The notes under the pieces are model-generated. The model was not told the origin of the DNA. It did not search any database and saw only the letters and a list, made by a program, of their open reading frames with translations. Shown here piece after piece: positions 27,194 through 36,133 of a stretch of DNA of 64,000 bases. The DNA is taken from positions 28,458 through 92,457 of the forward strand of contig VXNY01000013.1 in NCBI GenBank assembly GCA_009840305.1. The letters are read 5' to 3'. Source of the DNA: Gammaproteobacteria bacterium. GTDB taxonomy: Bacteria; Pseudomonadota; Gammaproteobacteria; Pseudomonadales; Azotimanducaceae. A program made the position numbers and the translations under genes. How positions within the stretch are numbered: position 1 is the first letter of the stretch; the number at the start of each line of letters is the position of its first letter.

Positions 27194-28466
27194 TTGATTT
27201 TTCCATCCTTTTAGGGGTTATGATGTCAAATACCCTTCTCACGGCATTCTCGATTCGTTCTTCAGTATGTTCCGGTAGGAGGTCGTGAACGATTGTCTCG
27301 AAGTAGTGCAAGTTCTTTCCTTCACCTGTTTCTTCGCTTCCGATGATCCAGATCCGAGGATCGTTGAGAGCTCGAAGTTTGGACAATTCTCCCGGGAGAG
27401 TAGGATCTGCGAAAATTACGAGGCGGAAGGAGGGTTTCGACAGAGCTTGGTAGATGATATTGTTAATATGCTCGTCACCAAACCCATATCCCATTGTGAA
27501 TAGAACACTTTGTTCTCGTACGATTTGAGACTGAAATTCTCGGAACAGGTCCGCATAAGGGGAACCAAGAATAGCGTGTTGCTTTGCAGGCGTGGGATAA
27601 ATCATTAATTCTCCTGAATTCTGTAAATTGGTTAGTTCACGAATAGGGAACAAACCGTGATCGTCTTCGGTCCATGTGATGGAACCGTGCAATTTACATA
27701 GGTAAACAAACCCATCTATTACAGACCATTTTCTGTTAGTTATGTCGAGTTGCTCTGACAGCGCGTAGCGGAACGTAGCTGGGTTAAACCTTCTTTCGAT
27801 TACGCCGGAAAAGCCGTTTGCATAGGGCAAACCTATTCGATCCATAGCGGTTTCGTTGAACAAGTCATAGTTAGTGGTGAATACCCAAGGCCTAGGTAAC
27901 GAACGATCGCGAAGGACCAGTTTTCTATAAAAAGTTTCGTAAAAGCTTAATACAGTGTGGTCGCCATTCGCAAATTCTCCCAACGTACACTTCGTCCATA
28001 AAAAAGATTGAGCTTTTCTAATCAATGAATTAACCACGTTGTGCAATACCGACCAGTTTTCTTGAGAGCTACTCTGCAGGACAAAGCGAAGACTGAACAG
28101 CAGTTCCATCAAACTCTCTAGGTTCTCGGAATACTCCTTATCGCTAATGTCGACTCCGACTTCTTCCTTAAGTAAATTTCGTTCGCGATGTGTGGGGAAT
28201 CTTTGGTCATCGGTCTCGCGATGCGCTGTAAACTCCTTGGCAAGTGGTTTCATAGTGGGCACGCCGACTTGTTTTTGTCCAATGTACGTGGAAGAGCAAC
28301 CCGCGCCCAACAAGAATGCGACATTCTTTGCGCTAAGTGATTCACTGAGGCAATGTCGTACTTCTTTTGCGTCTTTTGGCCATTCGTACTCATTTCCGTT
28401 TGCTTGAGTACCTCGAATGAAAAAGAACTTTTGCATGGTTGTCTCTTCGGTGCTTGTTTCAGTCAA
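27183..28466 (-). CDS. SIR2-family NADase (SIR2-HerA defence)
   Basis: This 427-residue protein has SIR2 motifs: FLLGAGCSS at 51-59 for NAD binding, FTTNYD at 196-201 and KLHGSITW with His260 as the catalytic base. Defence SIR2 proteins hydrolyse NAD+ to starve infected cells. Two starts are possible: a TTG at 28466 with GGAG eight bases upstream, or an ATG at 28436 with a weaker site. It is the first gene of a minus-strand operon with herA and a PIN-like gene, the arrangement known from SIR2-HerA (Nezha) systems. Confidence 0.85.
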   Translation of the reverse strand: MTETSTEETTMQKFFFIRGTQANGNEYEWPKDAKEVRHCLSESLSAKNVAFLLGAGCSSTYIGQKQVGVPTMKPLAKEFTAHRETDDQRFPTHRERNLLKEEVGVDISDKEYSENLESLMELLFSLRFVLQSSSQENWSVLHNVVNSLIRKAQSFLWTKCTLGEFANGDHTVLSFYETFYRKLVLRDRSLPRPWVFTTNYDLFNETAMDRIGLPYANGFSGVIERRFNPATFRYALSEQLDITNRKWSVIDGFVYLCKLHGSITWTEDDHGLFPIRELTNLQNSGELMIYPTPAKQHAILGSPYADLFREFQSQIVREQSVLFTMGYGFGDEHINNIIYQALSKPSFRLVIFADPTLPGELSKLRALNDPRIWIIGSEETGEGKNLHYFETIVHDLLPEHTEERIENAVRRVFDIITPKRMEKSSEP

Positions 28467-28687
28467 CTTTTAAACTCCGTTTTATAAGCACAATCACATC
28501 GTTCTCTCTACTATTTAGCTATTTAAATGGCTCAAACACGACATCTTGAATAGCGTATGAGAATCAGATTCTTGGGTTGGTAGAGAAATTCGTTGGTGAT
28601 GACTGTCCGAGTCATGTTTTCGTGTTGCAGATTCTGGTAAGTTTCTTGTAACAATGGGTTTGGATTGTAGAGGGGCAGAAGTGAAGT

Positions 28688-28760
28688 CCTCGCGTCCAGT
28701 ATAAACTTCATTCATAACACATTCCTGATACCTAACGTGCACTTCATAATGGACGCGAGG
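28688..28760 (+). repeat. perfect 11-bp inverted repeat
   Basis: CCTCGCGTCCA at 28688-28698 pairs exactly with TGGACGCGAGG at 28750-28760, enclosing 51 bases. The right arm lies inside copy A of the 43-bp repeat. It sits between the start of the SIR2 operon and the end of the GmrSD-like gene, in a 340-bp gap with no gene. Confidence 0.6.
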
Positions 28761-28769
28761 GATTAGTCA
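28727..28769 (+). repeat. island repeat, copy A
   Basis: These 43 bases match copy B (34411-34453) at 38 positions and the inverted copy C (23563-23596) at about 28 of 34. They begin with GATACCTAACGTGCACTTC. The three copies bracket the SIR2-HerA-PIN operon (C and A) and the stretch from the GmrSD-like gene to the GHKL gene (A and B). Confidence 0.6.
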
Positions 28770-28807
28770 AAACTGAGACACAGACCCAAACAATACCGTC
28801 GAAAACT

Positions 28808-30924
28808 TCAATTCGCCTGTTCGAGTGCGTTTCGAATCAAAGGCATCGATAGTTGAATGTGCTGTGGACTCCAGATGTCGACCAATACGTTGTGTTCGCC
28901 TCGATGATTAGAAGAAATAACAAATTTCCACCGTGAAGCATCGTGAACGTTTAAGTCTTGAGGTTTTTCGATCTCGCTGTAGGTCAGTGGTAGTGTCAAC
29001 CGTAAGAAAGACTTGTACGGTATGAGCTCTACAAAACAGTTGGGCCAGTGCGTGTATAGACTTCCAGCTTTAGATTCGACTACTTCAATTATTTCGGAAA
29101 TTTCGCGAATTTCTCGGAGAGTGGATTCAAGTAGTCCACGTACCCCATTTGGCATCTCCAACTCGTCCCACGTCCGTTTTTTCGCACGTGCAAGAAGCTT
29201 TGACCTCTTTGCTTCTCGAATCTGTTCGTCACTTACACTCAGTGGCCGCCAAATCTCGATCGCTCTCCGTCGTAGTTCTTCGCCACGGTCTGCCATCTGT
29301 TTTTCAGTCCATGTGTCTTGTTTTCTAACGAATTTATTTAGGCGTACCGCCGAAGATTCAAATCCTCCTTTCGTTGTTTTCTTAACGTCAAATGGCGAAT
29401 TAGACAGTTTCGAGTTGTACGCAGTTAGCGTTAGATTCCCGAGTTTATGTAACCACATTTCATGAACACTCTCCCAATCTGCTCCAAGCATCGATTGCCA
29501 TTCTTTCGAACTCTTGATGCTTTGAGGCATGATATGCTCGATGGAATAGTCGTGGGTAGGACTCTTCTCTCGTTGTCCATAATTTTCTAAACCATCCAAT
29601 AGGTGTCGGCAGATACGATTAAGAAACATGTTGTTTTCGCGCAACGCTCGCTCAAACTCTTCATTGGATGGAAAGCTGTATGAATGTGGAAGCGTAGCGA
29701 AGGCAACCTGCAGGGAACCAAAGCTTTCGTTAGGATCAATTTCAAACGCCATTCGTGTGAACAACGTCCAGTAGGAGGCTGTGCGTAAACCCAGCACTGC
29801 TCTTCGAAGGATATAACTCTCGATTAACCTAATAGCATCAACAAACTGTTTTTGATCCAGAGTTCTGTGTTCGTCGATATGACACTCATAGAGTTGCATG
29901 ACCAGCACTCCCTGTGTAGTACCCAAAGAACGCATACTCCGCATTGCAGGTGCTAACCATTCCCTTTGGATTTCTTTGGTGCCGAGAAACGAAGCATAGG
30001 TCCTAGCGATTCTTTTCATTCTGATCAGTTCATCTTCAGTGGTCAAACTGGCATCCCTGGTGTGCCAATAGTCCTTGAACCGCGTGTAAATTTGATCGAG
30101 TCGAAAGGGTTGGCTGGACTTGGTTTGTAATGCGATATAGTCTCGCAGAAAATAGTCGAACCCCTGAGCAGAAGCTCTGAAGTAATCTTCGATATTCGAC
30201 CAATATTTTCGTAGAGTTCCGCCTGTTCAGACTCATCGATGCGCATTAAAAGGAAGTTACGTACTAAATCACTTTGACTCAAGTCAACGCCCGTGGAGTT
30301 CATGCTCTCGAATACCAAGTGAGGATTGTCGACACTTCTTTCCAAAGTTACGTCGACGATGTTTAGTCGCCCGATCCCTCGATAGATCACATCAAAGTCG
30401 CAGTCATCAGATTCCAGGAGATTCTTGAAGTGCTGGTAGTTTTCAAGGATTCGCGGAGAATGATTTGACCCATTGTCGTCTAGTTCATCGATATTTTCGC
30501 CGTCAGTTAGGGTTTTCAGTGTGCTATTGTCCGCTCGTCTTAACGCGAGCTTGTATCGTCGATCTCCGTTTTCGAAAACATTCTTGAGGTAGTAGGCATC
30601 AATCCTATCAACATTGGGACTCTCGTCTGAACCGGTCCAATTTCTCTCTTCTATAGCGTCTCGAAGAGCGATCAGCAGCAGCGTAAGCGTTGTTAATCTT
30701 TGTTGTCCGTCTATTACTAACCATTTTCCGAATCCAGCGCCACCTCCAGCAGAGATATAGACGATAGAACCTAAGAATGATTGCGATTCGCTCGCTGTTA
30801 GTATCGATTTCCATAGGTCGTCGCATTGCGCTGTCGACCAACTGTAGTCTCGCTGAAACACTGGAATAATAAACTGTTGATTGTTATTGATCAATTGGGT
30901 TAGGGGCCGGTCGATAGCTTTCAT
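28808..30924 (-). pseudogene. GmrSD-like DUF262-DUF1524 nuclease gene with one frameshift
   Basis: The upstream part (30924 to about 30207) encodes a DUF262 NTPase-like domain with QRDYSW at 24-29 and IDGQQRLTTL at 71-80. The downstream part encodes an HNH (DUF1524) nuclease with YSIEHIMPQ and LGNLTLTAYNSKLSN. They are out of frame. Restoring one base in the T-run at 30206-30209 makes a single chain reading LYE, then YWSNIEDYFRASAQGFDYFL and onward without stops to 28808. Fused proteins of this type are modification-dependent restriction enzymes that attack phages with modified DNA. As written it yields only truncated products. A homopolymer sequencing error would give the same result, so it may be intact in life. 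Confidence 0.8.
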
Positions 30925-30960
30925 AGTTCTAACTAGTATGCAGTTGACGTGGAGACAGGG

Positions 30961-31052
30961 GGTAGCGACGAATTTTAGCTGGGGACAGAAGTGGGTTTGA
31001 ATTTTGTGCGATGGGCTTTCAGAAAAACACTACAGCACCCACCGTCGCTACC
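30961..31052 (+). repeat. 10-bp inverted repeat upstream of the GmrSD-like gene
   Basis: GGTAGCGACG at 30961-30970 pairs perfectly with CGTCGCTACC at 31043-31052 around 72 bases. It lies just upstream of the GmrSD-like start at 30924, within the 570-bp gap separating it from the divergent winged-helix gene. Confidence 0.5.
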
Positions 31053-31189
31053 ACAAATCCGAAACTCGCGGGTTAGTAATTACATGAATGAAAGCAAATT
31101 CCAGTTCCATTGTCCACAAGTAACTAGCAGTGGGGCTCTTCTATCGGCCAGAATAGTTCAGCACATGCCTCACTAGGCGCGCTTCATTC

Positions 31190-31264
31190 ACTGGTGAGGT
31201 CAAACGGTGCAGTTTGTTGATCAAAGAGTGACTAAAAAGTTTTCCCCTAATCGTGCTCAGACCC
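31190..31264 (-). pseudogene. remnant related to the 20308-20772 ORF
   Basis: The minus strand here reads ARLGENFLV, then after a frame change FDQQTAPFDL and a stop. This parallels ARNGTEDTFLV and FDQQATLFVL of the ORF at 20308-20772. The plus-strand DNA at 31201-31225 matches 20619-20643 closely (22 of 25). It is a short decayed piece of the same family. Confidence 0.4.
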
Positions 31265-31498
31265 CAGCGTAAAGCGACCGAAAATGTCAATCATTGCTAA
31301 GGCTAAGTGAACGTCTACAATTCATGACGAAATATGCCAATGTCTCACGAAAGTAATCCTCAGTTGATTAAAAAATTCAAAGCAAGAAAGTAAGATGTCG
31401 TTCGTCGGTCTAACAATGATTAAAACAGTGGTTGCCGAAACGTACGCAGTCCCATGGACTAATTCTCAAAAGGACAAACTCCACATTCAAGTTATCAA

Positions 31499-32143
31499 AT
31501 GACACACGGTGATTCAATAAAGGTACTGCCAAACAGAGATATCCTAACATTCGTACTTGCAGAAATTGGAGGGATGGAGAAAGCCGTTCATTTAGAGAAG
31601 ATTGCCGATCGCGCATTTGAACTGTCTCCTGGGGCTTTTCGTTGGAGCCTTGATGAGTTTTCCAATAGAATCGACAAAGACAAAGTTCGAGCGTCGCTAA
31701 CAAACCTTGAGAAGCCCGCAAACGGCAGGCTAGCGAGAGCAGTTGGTTTGACGAAGGCTGGGTTAGCGAAGAAAACTGACTTGTGGGAACTGACGCCCGA
31801 AGGTGTAAACTGGATCATTCTTAACAAGAGTCGTATCGAAAGTGCGTTACGAGGCCCTCGAGTTGAGTTGAAAACGAGTCTTGCCCACAGTTTGTTTAAA
31901 CGAGTCACGTCTAATGCGCTATACAAACGATTTCTGAAGGACAACACTATCTCGGACTCTCTGTTCGAGTTTACCGACTTGTTGGAGTGTAGTCCGGATG
32001 CAAAGGACTACGTAATCCAAAGAAGATTCGAAAATATGAAAAAACAGCTTAGTCTTTTAGATGATCCAATGTTAGATGTGTTTATTCAAGAATGTGGTCG
32101 CGTCCACTCCGATTTACTGAAACAGATTGAAGACGAAAAATGA
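31499..32143 (+). CDS. winged-helix protein coupled to GHKL ATPase
   Basis: This 214-residue protein looks like a winged-helix module at the N-terminus (AVHLEKIADRAFELSPGAFRW, then KVRASLTNLE, a wing with DLWELTPEGVNWI). A helical C-terminal part follows. It overlaps the next gene by four bases (ATGA), so the two are translated together and probably work as a pair. Such small winged-helix partners often recognise DNA ends or regulate an ATPase effector. The exact role is unknown. Confidence 0.65.
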   Translation: MTHGDSIKVLPNRDILTFVLAEIGGMEKAVHLEKIADRAFELSPGAFRWSLDEFSNRIDKDKVRASLTNLEKPANGRLARAVGLTKAGLAKKTDLWELTPEGVNWIILNKSRIESALRGPRVELKTSLAHSLFKRVTSNALYKRFLKDNTISDSLFEFTDLLECSPDAKDYVIQRRFENMKKQLSLLDDPMLDVFIQECGRVHSDLLKQIEDEK

Positions 32144-34389
32144 GACGAGGCTCGCCAGAATCCTTAGAGTTCACCACTCGCCATGGACAACTTAGTGCAC
32201 AACATGCTATTCAAGACATATTTGATGCAGTAGTCGAGTTAGTTACTAATTGCGACGATAGTTATCACAACCAATTCAGAAATGGGTTGATCGACCAAGA
32301 TGGGGGCTACATACTTCTAGAAATCGAGCCGCATCGTAAAGACTCACCTGCGACTTTAACTGTGCGGGATCGGGCTTCAGGGTTTCAGGATCTAAGTTCC
32401 AAACTGTCAAAGGTCGGAAATCGTACAAGCAAGACCGGAGACCGAGGATTTATGGCAAGAGGACTCAAAGACTGTGCCGCTCTTGGACACGTAACCGTTG
32501 AAACAATCGTGGATGGAATAATTTCGAAAGCAGAAATTACATCTAACTTTGAGTATATACCATGGATCCCAGAGGGGAAGAGAGAAGAAAGAGCAACATC
32601 GCGGGACCGAAAAAGACTAGGGATTCGAAGAGGCAATGGAACGGTTGTTCAAATCAAATTTCTGAAGCAGGTAAAAGTTCCTCGTGTCGATACTCTTCGC
32701 AGAGATCTCCCTTTACATTATGCGTTGCGCGACATAATGATGGAGGATGGAACGTCACAGGTATCGCTACGCCATTCTAACAGTCGAAGTGAACACATAT
32801 GCTTCAGGGTTCCAAAGTCGACCATAATCGTCGATCGAGAGTATGAAATTCCCCGCTATGAGGGTGTTCGTGCTAGGTTTAGGCTTTACAAAGCTTCAAG
32901 TGCGCTGCAGGATCCTTCCGATCCTCGTTTACGTCGTACTGGAATTCTCATTAAAGGAATCCGTGGAATCTATGGTTGCACGTTTTTGTCTTCGGAACTC
33001 GAAAGAGACCCAGCTTCGGAAAATTATTTTGGTCGAATAGAGTGTGAACATATCGACCATTTAGCCGAGCAGTGGGATCAACGTAGAGAAGCAAGAATGG
33101 AACACCCTGAGAACAACCCCACTTTCATACTTGATCCAAACCGTCGAAATCCACTCTCAGAAAAACATCCTTTTGTAGCTTGTCTTTATGAAACTCCTGT
33201 GGAGATACTTAAACGACAGTTTGAACAAGATAAGAGAGAAAAGGAGCGTACGCGCCGCCAAGTAGAATCCGTTGACACTACCAAGAGACTAAAAGCCTTA
33301 GCGAGAGCTGCTTCACAATTTATGAGGAAGCAGCTAGAAGACCTCGACCTGGCTAGTCCAGACCATATAAACGATTTCGATGCTTTCTATCGAAAGGGCA
33401 TTCAAGTGTCTCCAAAATTTACACAGATTCCAGTCGGAGATACAAGATTGTTTTACGTGCGAGCACACAAGAAAATTGGGTTACCTGAGGGTTCTGCTGT
33501 TGCCGTTCGACTGAGTAAGAATGCCGATCGGGTATTAGAGGTGCTCGGAAAACCAACAGATCTTGAACCAGATCCGATTCACGAGGACGTGTTACGCGGG
33601 AAATTTACCTTAAAAGGGCTGCGCGAAAGTCAACGTGTTCAAATTACTTGCATAGTTGGTAAATTGGATCCAGTATTTTCTGAAGTACAGGTGATCGTAC
33701 CAGGACCAATTGAATTGGAAATACCTAATGACCTTTCGTTCCAGAGGAAAGAGTACACAGTTCGATCTGGTAGTCACCGAATCTTATTACTCAGGGCAAG
33801 GTTTGATAGTGGAAACATTCCCGCTGTAGAGTTCAAGTCTATGGATAGTCAGGTCATTGCGGTTCGAAGTCACCATGAATTTCGTCGCGTCGAAGGTACG
33901 ACTTATTATGAAGCTAAGGTAACTGTGGAGGGTAGGAGAATAGGTTCCTCAACAGATATTGTGGCAGAAGTTGGCGACCGGTCTTCGAGTTGCATTGTCC
34001 GCGCCGTCGAGAAGGAAGAGCTTGGAACAGAGTTGAAATTTGAGCTAGTGGACTACTCGCTAGGGGACAATTTTCGTGCTGTTTGGGATCGTAAGCAACA
34101 GAATCGCCTACTGATAACCACGGTACATGAATCAGTCAGTCGCTATTTGGGAGCCGCGGCCGACAACTATCCCGGCCAAATGGATGGTACATTCAGGGTG
34201 CTATTGGCCGAACTCATCGCAGATAACGTCTGCCGTCGTATCGTGGAGGAGCACGCTCGTGCGCGCCCACAAGAATTTGACAGTGATAAGGTGTACGTGA
34301 TGCACAATCGCCTGATGAAAGAATTTACTCCACTGGCACACAGAATTCAATTGGCGAGTCCATCAGTCGGAGACAAATCAAATTCTTAA
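32140..34389 (+). CDS. GHKL (Hsp90-like) ATPase, candidate defence effector
   Basis: This 749-residue protein opens with a GHKL ATP-binding domain: N-box ELVTNCDD (Glu33, Asn37, Asp40), a divergent G1 motif VRDRASGF (Asp77) and a G2-like loop RGFMARGLKD at 102-111. The rest holds a charged coiled region near 390-430 (KREKERTRRQVESVDTTKR) and strand-rich Ig-like segments before a helical C-terminus. MORC/Hsp90-type ATPases of this size occur in antiviral loci but I cannot match this one to a named system. It is coupled by ATGA overlap to the winged-helix gene. Copy B of the island repeat follows its stop. Confidence 0.7.
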   Translation: MRRGSPESLEFTTRHGQLSAQHAIQDIFDAVVELVTNCDDSYHNQFRNGLIDQDGGYILLEIEPHRKDSPATLTVRDRASGFQDLSSKLSKVGNRTSKTGDRGFMARGLKDCAALGHVTVETIVDGIISKAEITSNFEYIPWIPEGKREERATSRDRKRLGIRRGNGTVVQIKFLKQVKVPRVDTLRRDLPLHYALRDIMMEDGTSQVSLRHSNSRSEHICFRVPKSTIIVDREYEIPRYEGVRARFRLYKASSALQDPSDPRLRRTGILIKGIRGIYGCTFLSSELERDPASENYFGRIECEHIDHLAEQWDQRREARMEHPENNPTFILDPNRRNPLSEKHPFVACLYETPVEILKRQFEQDKREKERTRRQVESVDTTKRLKALARAASQFMRKQLEDLDLASPDHINDFDAFYRKGIQVSPKFTQIPVGDTRLFYVRAHKKIGLPEGSAVAVRLSKNADRVLEVLGKPTDLEPDPIHEDVLRGKFTLKGLRESQRVQITCIVGKLDPVFSEVQVIVPGPIELEIPNDLSFQRKEYTVRSGSHRILLLRARFDSGNIPAVEFKSMDSQVIAVRSHHEFRRVEGTTYYEAKVTVEGRRIGSSTDIVAEVGDRSSSCIVRAVEKEELGTELKFELVDYSLGDNFRAVWDRKQQNRLLITTVHESVSRYLGAAADNYPGQMDGTFRVLLAELIADNVCRRIVEEHARARPQEFDSDKVYVMHNRLMKEFTPLAHRIQLASPSVGDKSNS

Positions 34390-34410
34390 GCCCCAGCACC
34401 CACTTTGAAG

Positions 34411-34453
34411 GATACCGAACGTGCACTTCTTAATGGACGCTAGGGATCAATCA
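34411..34453 (+). repeat. island repeat, copy B
   Basis: These 43 bases share 38 with copy A. The copy begins 22 bases after the stop of the GHKL ATPase gene, in the same strand orientation as copy A. Confidence 0.6.
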
Positions 34454-34562
34454 TCCTTCGATAGAGTATGTACTCCTGATCATGCTAATTCACAAGTTGA
34501 TACTTAAACGTATTTGAAGGAAAAGTTGAACCTAGAATTAATCGTTTTGGCCAAATACCCAG

Positions 34563-35054
34563 ATGATTTCAGACAGCGACAATTTTTTGAGTTGTGCTAT
34601 TTCTCTTCGTGCGACAACTACATATCTGAATGACGACCTAAATGTTCGAGTTAAGTCCATTCAAAACACCAGCGATGTCGATTCCAACACGCAAGCACTA
34701 GTATTTGGTCATTCAATGTCAATGGTGATTCTTCGGGCACTTGCTACCGAATACGTGCTCAAGAGTATGGCATTGAATATTCATGGTCGTTTATTGAAAA
34801 CACATGACTTGTTCGAGTTATACAACGAACTGGGTAAGGATCCGATAAATTTCATTGAAGATCATGCTAAGAAACAGGGGATACGGGAAGTAAGCGAGAT
34901 TCTGAAGGAATATCGAACTGATTTCACGGACTGGCGATACAATCAACAAGGGGTACAAACAAATATTCTTGACATTAGCAGAGCTCTAGACGTGTTAATC
35001 TCTGCTGCGCAAAACAAAATATTTAAAAAGCAGTTTTGTACTATTAAATCCTAA
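34563..35054 (+). CDS. HEPN-like protein
   Basis: This 163-residue helical protein follows the HEPN plan: a helix with RALATEYVLKSMAL, then THDLFELYNELG, a long spacer and a last helix containing DFTDWRY (Arg125-Tyr126). HEPN proteins are mostly RNases or toxin partners. The usual Rx4-6H catalytic motif is not clear, so it could be a non-catalytic member. It lies 170 bp after the GHKL gene on the same strand and may belong to that module. Confidence 0.55.
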   Translation: MISDSDNFLSCAISLRATTTYLNDDLNVRVKSIQNTSDVDSNTQALVFGHSMSMVILRALATEYVLKSMALNIHGRLLKTHDLFELYNELGKDPINFIEDHAKKQGIREVSEILKEYRTDFTDWRYNQQGVQTNILDISRALDVLISAAQNKIFKKQFCTIKS

Positions 35055-35076
35055 ACTCCTTTCCCTTTGCTCGTCG

Positions 35077-35137
35077 TCGCGTCGACACACGTGGAACAGC
35101 GATGGGGTTTGGACGCTACTTTGACTCCTCGACGCGA
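35077..35137 (+). repeat. 9-bp inverted repeat after the HEPN-like gene
   Basis: TCGCGTCGA at 35077-35085 pairs perfectly with TCGACGCGA at 35129-35137. A run of seven T lies at 35151-35157, 13 bases beyond, so a terminator role is possible but not typical. Confidence 0.4.
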
Positions 35138-35294
35138 TGTGCCTCTATAGTTTTTTTGAGTTGCAACTTACAACGAGTTCTTTAAGAACTGAGTGGTAGT
35201 CAAACACCATTGCAGTTCGTTGGCTTTGTCCAAAGTCATAGGATATCACCTGTATCTTCCCGTGATTCTCAGCCTCGTTTCCAAGTCAACTTAA

Positions 35295-35495
35295 ATGAGT
35301 GTGTTTAATCGAGTTGTAATTCAGTGGATTGGCAACAAAAAAGATAATTGCATGTTCCGATGCTTCTTGAACCTTGATGCAGTGGAAGGCTCCGCGTCTA
35401 TAAACTTGGTAGGTGGAAGTTTCAATATCAATTTATACCGTGTCGAAAATTCCGAATCAAGGGACTTTCTCGAAGGTGTTGAATTCGAACAGTAA
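35295..35495 (+). CDS. small hypothetical protein, doubtful
   Basis: This is a 66-residue ORF with an ATG but no ribosome binding site. It has a strand-rich middle (ASINLVGGSFNINLYRVEN). It may be a real small gene or the end of the island's decayed sequence. I do not recognise it. Confidence 0.35.
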   Translation: MSVFNRVVIQWIGNKKDNCMFRCFLNLDAVEGSASINLVGGSFNINLYRVENSESRDFLEGVEFEQ

Positions 35496-35949
35496 TAATG
35501 TGATCGACTCAATCAACTACTTTCGGTTTCGCATTGAAATGCTATCCACTCTTTGAGATCTCCAATTTAGATTGAGCGAAGAAACGAATCTCGCTTAGAC
35601 TGCAGTTGTATCAAGCTAGAACTGTGTCAATCTCCAACCAAAGGACAAAGCATTGCAGCATACCTTTCCGATTCACGCCTCAGAGGGCGGAAGATTAACC
35701 AAAGCTGAAGTAGTGCGCTGATCGGCGCGACCGCACTCGGAAAGGATTGGGTCAAAATTTGTCAAACATTCGACCTTCGTAGACGCTCAATATCGCAAGA
35801 AACGAACCAAGGTCGGTTAATTGTTTAGGAAGACTAATGCGTGTGAGGTACGTTTACAAGATCTACTTCGTCTTTGGAATAGCGCGTTCAGTGCTCGTTC
35901 GTAAGTGTATACATAAAGGTTAATTCCAACTACTCGCGGTTGTAAGCAC
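35496..35949 (+). other. 454-bp gap, nothing recognisable
   Basis: No open frame with a plausible start, repeat or terminator is visible. It lies between the island and the small transcription unit at 35956-36149. Confidence 0.4.
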
Positions 35950-35955
35950 AAAAAA

Positions 35956-35972
35956 TCCCGCTTTAGGCGGGA
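35956..35972 (-). terminator. Rho-independent terminator of the tiny peptide gene
   Basis: On the minus strand TCCCGC pairs with GCGGGA around a five-base loop and is followed by six T. It ends the minus-strand unit that contains the 20-codon ORF at 36002-36064. Confidence 0.75.
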
Positions 35973-36001
35973 AACGATCAACGGCGTGGAAGTCTGCTAA
36001 C

Positions 36002-36064
36002 TCACTTTCTCCACGCTAGCAAAATCACCAAGCACACCAACATTAAACAAATTCCAAAAGCCAT
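36002..36064 (-). CDS. 20-residue hydrophobic peptide
   Basis: This 20-codon ORF begins MAFGICLML and ends ILLAWRK. It is an almost unbroken hydrophobic helix capped by a basic tail, the form of type I toxin peptides and small membrane regulators. A terminator lies 29 bases beyond its stop and a perfect GC-rich hairpin lies 22 bases ahead of its start. No ribosome binding site is obvious, which fits either a controlled leader or a spurious ORF. An overlapping frame starting at the preceding ATG gives a less hydrophobic product. Confidence 0.45.
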   Translation of the reverse strand: MAFGICLMLVCLVILLAWRK

Positions 36065-36085
36065 ACATATATGATACACAAAATA

Positions 36086-36106
36086 ATCCCCGCTTGGTGC
36101 GGGGAT
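36086..36106 (-). promoter_or_regulatory. GC-rich hairpin in the leader of the tiny peptide
   Basis: ATCCCCGC and GCGGGGAT form a perfect 8-bp stem with a five-base loop, followed on the minus strand by a T-rich stretch (TATTTTG). It could stop transcription early. Its arms share CCCGC/GCGGG with the downstream terminator, so alternative pairing between the two is possible. Confidence 0.55.
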
Positions 36107-36133
36107 ATTCTCCACCTCAGTTCAATCATTCTA

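Noticed and set aside
28515..28742. 75-residue minus-strand ORF between the SIR2 and GmrSD-like genes
   Set aside because: It covers the inverted repeat and island repeat, has Ser/His-rich content and no homology I can see.
11682..35137. integron attC array for the island's inverted repeats
   Set aside because: No integrase is visible, genes lie on both strands in multi-gene operons, and the RYYYAAC/GTTRRRY core sites are not found at the repeat ends.
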